A stretch of DNA of 64,000 bases, taken from Populus alba (taxonomy: Eukaryota; Streptophyta; Magnoliopsida; Malpighiales; Salicaceae). Each line of letters begins with the position of its first letter. Position 1 is the stretch's first letter. The translations under genes were made by a program, and so were the position numbers. Of the stretch, positions 11,046 to 21,302 are shown piece after piece. The notes under the pieces are model-generated. The model was not told the DNA's origin. It was given only the letters and a program-made list of their open reading frames with translations, and made no database searches. Location of the stretch: NCBI RefSeq assembly GCF_005239225.2, contig NC_133284.1:5795770-5859769 (forward strand). The letters are read 5' to 3'.

Positions 11046-11939
11046 ATGAGTTCCACGCAAAATGAAAAATGCAAGGGCAAGCACTTCACATGGTCTAAAC
11101 CCATGTCTCACATGTTGCTTGAGATATTAGCTGAGGAGGCACTTAAAGGAAGCAAACCTTCTTCCACCTTTAAAGCATAATCTTTTGTTAAGGTGGCTAC
11201 AGAAATTAGTCAAAAGTTCGACATCCAATGTGAGCCTAAGCATGTGGACAATCATCTCAAGACTGTGAAAAAAGAATAGGGAATAATAACCAAACTTAAA
11301 AATAAAAGTGGCTTTGGCTGGGATGATTGTTTAAAGATGATTATAGTTTCGAAAGATGTATATGATGAAGAAGTTAAGGTATGATAAATTTTATATGTTT
11401 TGTAATTTTTATATTTACTTTTGTTTCTAAAATGTTATACAATGAACTAAAAAATTGCATATTCTAAACTTTATGAACAGGCACATCCCAATCATGACAA
11501 GTTTCTCAACAAAAAACTTGATATGTACGAGGCAATAACAATTGTTGTTAGAAAAGACATGGCAATCAGAAATTATACGAAATCATATGCTGATGTCAAC
11601 TTGGAAGAGAACACTGAAGAGCAATCAATTTCAATTGAAAATGAAGGTGAATATGAAGAAAGTTATAAGGGAAAAGAAACATCTTCCTCTAGTACACAAA
11701 AGAGGCAACATAGGAAGAGAAATCGCATGTATGAAGATGATGGTATTGAAAAGTTGTTTAAACAGATTGGAGATGTAACATTTGCAATTCAAAGCCTCAG
11801 CAAAAATCAACTTGATGTTAATGCGTTATTTACGGAAGTGGTGAAAATTGAAGGCTTTGATGAGATCACTCTTGGGGATGCATTTGATCATTTGGTCCAA
11901 AATGAAATGTTGGCAAAAGCATTTATGGCAAAAAAATGA
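11046..11939 (+). pseudogene. Myb/SANT-like DNA-binding protein of the PIF element, two stops
   Basis: This is the second gene of PIF/Harbinger elements, which binds DNA and helps bring the transposase to the nucleus and to the element ends. Exon 1 runs 11046-11378 and exon 2 11481-11939, with donor AAG/gtatga and acceptor gaacag/GCA. The Myb/SANT-like fold begins at KHFTWSKPMSHMLLEILAEE. Two in-frame stops interrupt exon 1: TAA at 11178-11180 and a TAG shortly before 11281. Text on both sides of the stops stays in the same frame, which points to point mutations rather than shifts. The C-terminal part is acidic with Ser-rich linkers, as is usual. A 94-base duplication overlaps the 3' end and moved the original stop. 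Confidence 0.82.
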
Positions 11940-12037
11940 AAATGAAGGCTTTGATGAGATCACTCTTGGGGATGCATTTGATCATTTGGTCCAAAATGAA
12001 ATGTTGGCAAAAGCATTTATGGAAAAAAATGCTAATT
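11850..12037. repeat. 94-bp tandem duplication at the 3' end of the Myb-like gene
   Basis: The text from gaaggctttgatgagatcac (11850) recurs at 11944, with period 94. The copies are identical for over 80 bases, up to the 'aaagcatttatgg' string, so the duplication is recent relative to the age of the element. The first copy ends in the current stop codon. Confidence 0.9.
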
Positions 12038-13130
12038 TGAGGAAAATTTGGGTTCAAAATTTTGTGAACCAACACTGCTACAGGCCTGCTTGCTAAGATG
12101 GTTTGACTATGTTTAAAATTTAGGTTCAGAATATGTTTGTTATTTAACGAGTATGTTTACTTGTTTAATTCGGTTTAACATGTTTATGTTTGTAATTTGA
12201 ACTAATATGTATGTATATGACATCGAAATTTAATATTTATGCATGACTATGTTTGATGTTTATTTGATGTTTATTTGATATATATTAAAGGGATATTAAA
12301 GAGATAATTGCCTTTACCCGTACAAAAAAAATATTTATCCAAAAACCCATAAAAATATTTTTGTATGTATTTATCTTTTAAAAAATTCTTTATACCAAAC
12401 AAAAAAAACCTAAATATATAACTCTTACCATAAACTAATTTGGCTTTCTTCATATGGAAAAAAAAAACTTATTTTAAGCTTTTAAAATTGAAAAAAAATA
12501 TATTAATAGGTTTTACGTAAAAAAATTTTCACAATCTTATTTCTCTATAATATAATATGATATATATAGTTATATTTTATAAAATAAGCTATATATGAAT
12601 ATAGGATATAATAAAAAAAAAATTCATCATTATACTTTTTAGATTTCATTTTTTTTATTGTAAGTGATTAAATATTTTATATATATTAGATAAAACTTGA
12701 AAAAAAAAAATTTAATTAATTAATAAATTATTTTTCAATTCATTTTCCATAACACAACCAAACACTGGAAAGTGTTTTCCATTTCATTTTCCATAACACT
12801 ACCAAACATCGGAAAATACTTTCCCGGAATTCACTTTCCAAAAGAAAACCACTTTCCTGCAAACAAACGGAGCCCTCTGAAATACAATAATAAGAATATC
12901 ACTCTTTTTAGAAAGTGAATAAACAAAAAAATCAAATATAGAGAAAAGATAAAAACTGATTGTTTTGTGTTAATGATTTATTTGTTAAGGGTAAGTGCCA
13001 GCCGACCATTTTGCGGCATTGCCTATCGCGGATGGTCAGCCTTTCCCAACCGACGGTGACTCTAACCACTAACATAGGAGTGAATATTAGAAAGAGATAA
13101 ACCCGATACACTTAATTTTTTTTTTTAGTT

Positions 13131-13313
13131 TAATGTGGGTGTCCGGGCCAGCTTGGGCGCACCTCGACTAATCTCACGGGCCCTGAAGTTAACGACCATG
13201 TAAGCCTCCAGTGGCCATCATATGAGCAACCTAGGGCTCGAACCTGAGACCATAGAGGGAGCAAACCTTTTGGTCCCAAGCTCTTACCACTAGGACACCA
13301 CCTAGATGGTTTA
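13131..13313 (-). mobile_element. tRNA-derived SINE, antisense
   Basis: Read on the minus strand, the element starts near 13313 with CATCTAGGTGGTGTCC. It has a box A-like string (GTGGTAAGAGCTTGGG) and a clear box B, GGTTCGAGCCC. A tRNA-unrelated body follows, with TGAGATTAGTCGAGG, and it ends in an A-rich tail (poly-T at about 13116-13126 on the plus strand). Boxes A and B are the internal RNA polymerase III promoter. The body shares the 'gtgagattagtc' string with the SINE at 59347-59546, so the two are related families. A target duplication could not be fixed with confidence. Confidence 0.85.
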
Positions 13314-14770
13314 TTTTTTTGTCTTCAACGGTGATTGATTTGTGAACCTACACGCTGTCACTATTCCTCTACTTTCCAAAGTTTTATAGCACTGCTTTCT
13401 TGATTACAACAACCTCTCTAATTAATTTATAGTCATAAAATATCGATTTATAATCTCAAATCATTGTTGCTGATAAATTACTACAAATTATGAAACCACT
13501 ATTGAGCGAGGGTTTGGTAGAAGAGTCATTTTAATCAATTGATGGAAATCTTTTTGGTCCTATGAAACATGAGTACTGACTATTATGTATAATTTTAGAC
13601 CATTTGGACATTATTAACTTAGTTTGGTATGTTTTTTATTTTTACCACAATCGTATTGTTTTTTAGTCTTCTAGCACTATTTTTTTAACGTTGTCATACA
13701 AGGGAGTATTTTCATGATTTTTAAGTTTGAGATGTGATAAGTCAAAACCCTCAAAAATAGATTTATTTATTAATATCTTTCTTGTCATAAAAATTATTAC
13801 ATCCTTTTTATATTAAAAACAACTAGAAAACTTTACTGAAATAAACTAAATTTCCTCCCAATAAAAATAAATAAATTAGAAAAGCATTGTAATACACCAT
13901 AGCATAATAAAAATAATGATTTTAAAAGCTAATATCACAATCTCCCCCGCACATAAATTTATAATTATTTTTTAAAATTATAATTTATAGTTTTCAAATA
14001 ATAATAGAAATCAATAGCAATAACTTTCCCAAACACACATGCCAGGGAGTTGCCGCCTTTCTATCTTGTCGCTCAGTCGGTGGAAAAACTTTAGGTAATC
14101 TCCATGGATAAAGAGCCGTTGAGGAAATTAACGTCAACGACAACAAAATAGAAAAAAACTAACAGATAATCCCACGTCATTTTTTGACCGTTGCTTTGAA
14201 TGCCCAAACCTCAGTTTCATTACCATAATCGTAAGTAACGCCGGGCTGAAGCCGCACACGCACGTGCTCCCTTACGGACACATAACAAACTTGAGCACCC
14301 TCATTGGACAGCCAAAACAAATGGTCCCCACTTTGCTGGCTTGGCGAAATCCGATTTGCTCTTCTTAGACACATCAGCATCCACCTACCACCCAATCCTA
14401 AAACATGCCAGCTTATCGCCACCTACAACTGCCTCTAGTAGAGCATAGAATAAATTTATACAGATGGAGAAACCACAATGCAGCCCTCCAATTACACTGT
14501 GATTTCATGTGAGTTTCTTACTTTCAAAATTAAGCAATTGCATCATCATTTAATTGCATAAATTCACATGTATTTAAGTAATTTAGCAGGAATTAGCTAT
14601 AAAAAAAATGAAAAAAAGCATCTAATAAACATAATTAATTTGTTTCACTTGAAATTATATTACGATTTTTTCTAGTAATTAATGAGTTAAAGTAATTGTA
14701 TTTGAATCTTAAGACTTTGGAAGCTGAAGTGAAAACACTTTCTACTGTTAAGGGACTGATTTGTAGTTTT
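13314..14770. other. spacer with a transposase fragment and the OTU gene promoter
   Basis: A 79-base piece at 13493-13571 repeats the transposase exon 3 text around ATTGAGCGAGGGTTTGG with small deletions. From 14040 to 14430 the sequence is less AT-rich, but its antisense frame has no known domain. A weak AT-rich box (tatagtataatat) lies at about 14781-14793, upstream of a CT-rich leader. Confidence 0.5.
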
Positions 14771-14970
14771 CCCAAACAAATATAGTATAATATTTCTGTC
14801 TCAGGTTCGGCCGTAAAGGTCCACCGGCATAACGCCTACTCCTCTCTCTCTCCTCATCTCTTCCCTCTGCAACTCTCCTCTTCATAGAAGAAGGTGAAGG
14901 AGAAAGAAAAGAAAAATCAAGAATTTTCTGCTCTTGATTTAAAGAAAATAAAAAACAAAAATTCGATAAA

Positions 14971-17389
14971 ATGGGGAAGTTGTTGTGCGATTCAACAACA
15001 ACTGTCGCCGAAACGACATTTCAAACACCAACATCACCGATTGTTCACTGGAGGGACGATCCAAAAGTCACCGTAGATCATTCAGAACAGACTCTAACCA
15101 TCTCCGAACAAACCACGTGGGAGGACGTGATTGGCTTGGAAGACCAGCAAAGACGCCACTTACAGAGGCTCCAATCCAAAGGCGTGCTATGGAAGCATCC
15201 CAAGAACGACGAATCGTATCCCGTGGTGGTATTCAAGCTGTCGCACGGGGGAGACGTGTCGGCGGACGGGAACTGCCTGTTCACCGCGTCGCAGAGGGCG
15301 ATGGTGGCGAGTGAGATGGACGCGCGGGAGTTGAGGAGGAGGACGGCGAGGAGGTTTGTAGAGGACTTTGGATCTGTGAGTGGGGAAGAAAGGGAGGCGA
15401 TAAATAACGCTATAAAGCATATGTATTCGCCGGATCTGAAGAACGGGTGGGGGATACATGTCGTTCAAGAGGTTAAGCTCTTAGCCAAAAAAGAAGATCG
15501 TGTTGCGTTGGATTCTGCTATCGATGAGCTTGTTCTCTTAGGTATGCAAAGGTAATTATTTCATTGTTTCTTTCTCCTCCTCCTTTTTTATTTTTTTGTG
15601 TTATGTATTTATTGGATCTGTTTTTGTTATTTTCTTTATGTTCAAGAAATGAAAAAAGAAGGTTCTTTTATCTTGTTTTTAGTTAAAGATACGCATTTGT
15701 AATTCTGAAGTCTTATGTTATATTGTTTTCTTGAAAGAAATGGAGGGTGTTATTTAATGGAGGATTTTGTTGCATATGATTATTTCTTATTCTTTTTGTT
15801 TATTTTTGTGATTTTTGTCTTAACAAGAGCATAAAAATGTTAGGGTTTTTAGCTAATGTAAAACGAAAAAAATGAAGTATTAAGGGTTTCGCCAATGCAT
15901 TTTACTAGATCTGTTTGTTTCTGATTCTTAATGGAAATTAGGGGTTCAAGTAATTTAAAATGAATCATCACTGTTTAGGTTCAAAATATGAAAAATGAAT
16001 AGTTTTTTTTTTGGGGTAGTTTTCATTGATTATTGATTTTGAAAAGCGAAGAGTGTGACATGAGGGCTATATTGCAGATGATTGTTGTTGTTTCTGCTTG
16101 TTTTTTTATTTGAATTTATTTCGTGATTTGAAGAGAAATGGCAGCAGAGTCAATATACAAAGAGAGGTGTATGGCGGTGAATGATGGCCCGAGTTGGGCA
16201 AAATACATGTCGATCTCCGGTTCACATGATGATGAGTATGATATCATCACTTTGCAATATACTGAGGAAGGTTTGTTATACATTGATGAGAATAGAAAAG
16301 GTCATGCTGCAGCTTTTGGTGATGATATTGCAATAGAGTGTCTTGCAACAGAGTTCAAGCGTGAAATATATGTGGTAAGGACTATTTAAACTTGTTGTTC
16401 TCTCTCTCTCTCTCTCTCTCTCACTCTTTTGAATCAACATATCTATTTGATTGTTTATCCTGTTTTTGGTTTACATAATGCTGCAGAATATATGCTAGTA
16501 GTGATTTAGATAGACTACATTTAGCTTCCAAGTATGATATTTTGAAACCATTTATGTAGAATGTGTCATCATTGCAATAGCCTCCTTGCATTAATCCATA
16601 TGATAGAGTATGTACTATTTCACTGATATGTAGGTAGATACTACTGGATTGTCTGTTGGTTGGATATCTACTGTATAATCCATTTGTGTTTGATGAGCAA
16701 GCTGCCAGAGACCATCGCATCATTACTCCTTTTGGAGTTTTTCTGCTATTCCAATATCACCTTCCTGTCTGTGATGTCTTTTTATTTCTACTTTCTATTG
16801 TCTATGGATAAAAAGTTGTATGGCGAGTTGGTAAAACACGTGCGCGTGCGCGCACGCATATTCAATTATGTACTACTGTTGTTTCCTGACTGTGTTTAGT
16901 TTATCGAATCTTTGTATCATAGGTAATTGTTAGAGAGTCGATTGTAATGGGTTTTTTTTTGTTCTGATTTAGCTCTCTTGTCTGATCAAACATTTTACAG
17001 GTGCAAGCACATGGATCCGATGGAATGGTTGACGAAGAAAATTGTGTCTTCTTTCTCCCACATCGACCTAGGAGTGAAATTTGTGAACCCCCCTTCTTTC
17101 TCTTTATGAAGGGAACAGGTAATGAAATTGTCATAATCTATTTGAATGTTCAGGAAAACTTAATTTTGTTATGGATATTCCATGAATATCCGCCACACAA
17201 AAACAATATAAGACCCAAGATCAACTATTTTGTTGAATTTAGCTACTTTAGTTATTGGCTATAGAATTAAATTTTCATTTGTATACAGGCTGGTGTGGCG
17301 CTGGAGCTGATCACTATGAGCCTTTGATTGCTCATCCATCTTCACTCCTTTCACAGGAGAAGGTTGCTGTAGTACTTGGAGGGCATTAG
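14971..17389 (+). CDS. OTU-domain cysteine protease (deubiquitinase), four exons
   Basis: Exons: 14971-15551, 16134-16374, 17001-17118 and 17289-17389. They sum to 1041 bases, 346 residues, with consistent phases and GT-AG borders. The OTU family cleaves ubiquitin from proteins. The catalytic loop SADGNCLFTAS places the Asp at 99 and the nucleophile Cys at 102. The catalytic His is at about 322 in GADHYEPLI near the C-terminus, encoded in the last exon. The N-terminal 90 residues contain an extended region with TTWEDVIGLED and a WKHPKNDESYPVVVFKLSHGG lead-in typical of the plant group that includes Arabidopsis OTU3-like proteins; that subgroup assignment is a best guess. The first ATG follows a purine-rich leader, and a CT-rich stretch near 14840-14880 fits a plant 5' UTR. 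The gene appears intact, with soluble cytosolic or nuclear location expected. Confidence 0.92.
16401..16424. repeat. (TC)n microsatellite in OTU intron 2
   Basis: A run of about twelve TC units lies just inside the second intron of the OTU gene. Confidence 0.85.
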
Positions 17390-20300
17390 TCCTGCTGTTT
17401 TGTGACTTAGGAGTAGCTGCATTCTTTTTTCTCCATAGTGTTGTTCGGCTTGCAATGTTGTTCTCCTGATTTTTTTTTCCCGGATCATCAGGAGGCTTGG
17501 GCATGACACTCATTTTTTTAAGATCATTTAGCATTGATCGTTTGACTCGCAGGTTCACCGCCTGCACTTGAGCAGTCTCGTAGTACTCGTAGTTGGTTTT
17601 GTCGGCTTTTTATTTTTATTGTTGAGTTTTCAGAGGGGGGTGGTTGTATGATCTGTTGCTTTTCTGTCCGAAGATGGAACAGTATCATTCTGTTGTATCG
17701 TAAACTGGATCGATTCTACTCAATGATAGAATCTACAAGTGATTTTTTTTCCCGTCCCTTCTCTATGACGACAGCTTTATTGTCTAAAAACTCAGGTGAT
17801 GGAAACGAAGTGAACAGTGTCTGAATTGGTTCTGCGTGGAACCAGATCAACCATATTAGTACTGTTTTATTGCATTAGCCAGAATCTTTCTCTACTGGCC
17901 CTCGCCTGCTGCTTCCACAGAATGTAATGTGAATAAAAACCCAAGCTCATATATCACCCGCGATCTGCAAGATTCAGGTTCCGTTTGGGAATTTGAAACG
18001 GGTTGTGTCAAAATTTTGATTTTTTTAAAAAAATTTAATTATTTTAACATATTTATAAATAAAAAAAATATTTTAAAAAAACAAGTATACATGATGCGAC
18101 AGACACTATGAATGGCTGTGATGTTGCGTGATGAAGCAAGACATTGGAAGAAAAACAATATAATTATAATTTCTCCAAGGTACTATAATATTCACTGATT
18201 AATTTGTGATTGCAATAATCAGTCTAATCAATATAAGGGAAGGGACACCTCTTCAAAGCACACCACACTGATTCAAAGATTTGATACATCACAGCAATAG
18301 TTGCTTTATCATGGGTTAAAAAGGTAGAAGAGGAGTTACTTTAATTTCTCCCCTTGTAGCATATAAAGGCATCTCTTCACAGCCCTCGTGCTTTTGCGAA
18401 GTCTCCAGAAAATACATTGTACTTGCAGACGAAAGCATCAGCTTTTGCACGTCATCCCTTCTTTCAAAGCTCTTCATAATTCCTCTTCCCCCCTACGGTA
18501 AACATGGTTCCTTGGGGAATCTAAGGAAATTTCCAGCTCGCAAAAGCAAGTGCATGCCAATTCATTGAGCCCACCGGACTCTTCAAATTATATAAATTTA
18601 GTAATTTATCAGGTGAGTTTGCTCTTCAAGTATTATAAATTTGAATTTTTTTAGAGCTATTAAAAACTTATATAGTCATAAATTTCATGCAAATTATCCA
18701 AACAACATGATGTGAATTAGAGGGGGGGAGGGGGGGGGGTAGCATTTGTATCTTTGAGGAAGGAAGGTTGTATCCGCAGAGGGTCATTGTCATAGCCGAC
18801 CATGACATATCAGACAACAACTTGGATAATAGCTCAAGGCTGCTCCCATTTAACAAAAAAAAAAAAAAAAACTAAGAATAAATAGAATATATTTGTCAAT
18901 TATATTTTATAAAATAAATAAAAAATATCAAATACAAATGAAAATTGCTCAAACCTTACTCGTTATAAATAAATAAAAATAATAAAAAAGTATTTTTTAA
19001 ATATTTTAAAACAACTCAATTATAATTTTATGCAAGGTAACTATTTACCTTACACAGCCTCCAATTATTGTCGCTGGTAACTTGACATAACCCCTCAAGG
19101 TTGACATCAATAAAAATCATAGCATCTACCAAACCAGATCCACCATCCACGCATGATTTGATTTGATCACCTCATGTGGTAGCTTCTCTTCATAAAGCCA
19201 CTCCTATTTCCTACAGAAGTGACTCGAAACTACTCAAGCTTCTAAACTTTCCCCTTTCCAAAAACAGAAGTATATGATGAACGGAATTGTTTCTGAGAGC
19301 CTTCCTAATTAATATTTACTATTCTGTATATTGTAGCTAGCTAGGTTGGGATCATGAGCTAACAACTAATTATTCCACGTATTCTATACTCCCAGCTACA
19401 ATGTTTTTTTTAGCAAGACATTCCTGTGCGATTAAAAATTGCTGGCGAACTCATACGACCAAGTTAAAACTATAGAAAATCTTGGATGTGGATGAGTTTC
19501 TCTCGCATCACAATTTAGGTCGAGTGCACTACTCGATCCTAAGTCCTCACAACGTGTGACCTTTACTGTCGATATTGAAATTAATGTCAAGAAGGCCATA
19601 ATAATTTAGGTTTCTCATCTTCAAAATCAAAGCATGGCCATGATGATTAGTTTAGATACCGAGGCTGTAGATTTTGCTGGGTTTACGCTGGAATCTTGCT
19701 TTGGCTAGTGAAAGAGTGCCGACCTAGAAATATTTTGACAATGACCTTTGCACCTCTTTCACTAGTTCCTTTAGTGTCTCCATTCAACAAATGTGTTGCC
19801 ATCTCCTTCAATTATAGGAGGAAAAGCATGGAAAACAAGAATAAAAAAGCATGGAAAATAATGTCCATTTCCACCACAGTTCTCCTCTGTTCAAAAGCCA
19901 AAAAGCAATTATCAATTAGAAATCACGTGCACTTCTTGAAAGAATATGCATAACATATTCAGGGGCAAGAAAATAAATCTAAAAGATTTAGAGGAGGAAC
20001 GATTCTGAGCAGCAAATTAAGGATTAGATTTCACAGTAATTATAATAATAAGCATTTTTAGTGCAATAATTAACTGAAAACAGACAGGACGACACGTTTG
20101 TACCTCTAAGTCCATAACACCATTATTAAAGAGATAATGAACCGGTATACCATTCCCACGTTGCTATATATGCTACATGCATGCATAGCTTGAACTTTTG
20201 GCCTAGTTCATAGTTATCCTATGCCAAATTGCCACTAGGTCTGATTTCACAGACTGGATAGTTCAATCCAGCGATCAGTAGGGGTCATCACAGGTTGCTG

Positions 20301-20476
20301 ATGCTAAACACGTATTAATTAAGATTTAGATGGAGTGTTTCAAAACCATCAACAGAAATAGTGGAAAGCAATGGAGGCTATAAAACAAAAGCAACCAAAC
20401 GAACGCATCCTCAACCTGCCATGCCTTTTCACAAAAGTAATTTCCTATTCCCTTAAACAACAAGAAAGTAGCATCT
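17390..20476. other. OTU 3' UTR followed by intergenic DNA
   Basis: The first 350 bases or so probably hold the 3' UTR of the OTU gene. At about 17975-18110 a piece begins ggttccgtttgggaatttg and continues with AT-rich text like the MITE family seen elsewhere in the window. A G-rich tract lies at 18721-18740 and an A-rich run at 18855-18872. I see no other gene; the short frames here are not supported. Confidence 0.45.
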
Positions 20477-20485
20477 CTATATAAG
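20477..20485 (+). promoter_or_regulatory. TATA box of the DUF4408/DUF761 gene
   Basis: CTATATAAG lies 158 bases before the ATG at 20643. This is a sensible distance for a TATA box plus a leader of about 120-130 bases in a plant gene. Confidence 0.6.
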
Positions 20486-20642
20486 TCCTTGTCTCCACAG
20501 CTTCATTGTCTGTCAGATGTGAGTCCTCATCGATAATTAGCCTCTTCTAACTAAGTTCTCCACGACTTTCCAAAAAAAAGAATCTCTCTACACTCGCTTA
20601 TAAATTAACCCCACTAGTCTCCTTGTTAAACCTGTTTCAACA

Positions 20643-21302
20643 ATGGATTCTATAAGAAAGGCTAAAAAGATTCAAGCTATGCACAGTTTCAAGAATCAGT
20701 TTTATTACAATCTCATGTTTCATTCTTTCCTTGCCTTGACATGTAGTTTGCTTTGTTCCTCTCCTCTTTGGTTTCCCTCTCTGTGTTCATCCATGAAGCA
20801 TTTTCTGTTTCTATCTCTCCCAAATAAGCTTTCCTCCTACTTTGGCCCCAAGTGCTTGTTTATACTGGTAAATGTCATTGTTGTCTTTCTTGTTGGAGAA
20901 TCAAGGCTTGTTGGGTCACAGTCATCTCCAGTAGGCGGAATTTATGATGACTACGTAGAGAGGAGCAGGAGTCTTAGAGGAGTCTCAACTCACCAAGACA
21001 AGGCAGAGGAGAGCAAACCGGAGATTGACCAAGACCAACAGACTAATATTCAAGATAAAGAAGTAGTGGTGAAGGCAGAAGATGATAAAGAAGTTACTGA
21101 ACTAACCAACGAAGGAGATAAGGATGTTCATGAAGAAGCTGGAGTGGAAGATGATCAGCATGAGGGGAAGGACATAATTGAAGAAGAAGAAGAGAGTGGA
21201 TTGCCTCCGGAGGAACTAAACAGAAGAGTTGAAGAGTTCATTGCAAGGGTTAATAAGCAACGGTGGCTTGAAGGCCAGTTTTTAGTCTGTTGTAGGGCGT
21301 AA
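20643..21302 (+). CDS. DUF4408 / DUF761 domain protein
   Basis: A single-exon frame of 219 residues. The N-terminal part has two hydrophobic segments (about residues 22-50 and 70-88) with the arrangement seen in DUF4408 proteins. The middle (residues 110-185) is highly acidic, rich in Glu, Asp and Lys, and surely disordered. The C-terminal LPPEELNRRVEEFIARVNKQ is the DUF761 signature, found in plant proteins linked to cotton fibre and stress expression. The first segment may act as a membrane anchor; this is inferred from hydrophobicity. No enzymatic role is known for the family. A TATA box and a leader without upstream ATG support the start. The C-terminus ends FLVCCRA, whose two Cys residues could be lipidated, but this is only a thought. 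Confidence 0.88.
   Translation: MDSIRKAKKIQAMHSFKNQFYYNLMFHSFLALTCSLLCSSPLWFPSLCSSMKHFLFLSLPNKLSSYFGPKCLFILVNVIVVFLVGESRLVGSQSSPVGGIYDDYVERSRSLRGVSTHQDKAEESKPEIDQDQQTNIQDKEVVVKAEDDKEVTELTNEGDKDVHEEAGVEDDQHEGKDIIEEEEESGLPPEELNRRVEEFIARVNKQRWLEGQFLVCCRA

Larger units (their letters stand above)
7684..12874 (+). mobile_element. decayed PIF/Harbinger DNA transposon with both genes
   Basis: The termini form imperfect inverted repeats. The left end reads GCCTTGTTTGTTTCAAG. The reverse complement of the right end reads GGCTCCGTTTGTTTGCAGG. Both are followed by related 'gaattcc..ggaa' and 'atgtttggt' text. Inside lie the two genes typical of plant PIF/Harbinger elements in the same orientation: a DDE transposase (9425-10837) and a Myb/SANT-like protein (11046-11939). 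The expected 3-bp TWA target duplication is not evident, so the exact ends could be off by a few bases. Both genes carry inactivating changes. The 5' part (8340-8950) holds tandem repeats. A second GGCTCCGTTTGTTT string at 7991 lies inside the left end. Confidence 0.85.

Noticed and set aside
13131..13313. Possible functional tRNA gene
   Set aside because: Only box A and box B are tRNA-like; the remainder does not fold as a tRNA and ends in an A-rich tail, so it is a SINE.
15078..15468. Minus-strand frames across the first OTU exon
   Set aside because: They overlap a well-supported catalytic-domain exon on the plus strand and have no family match.
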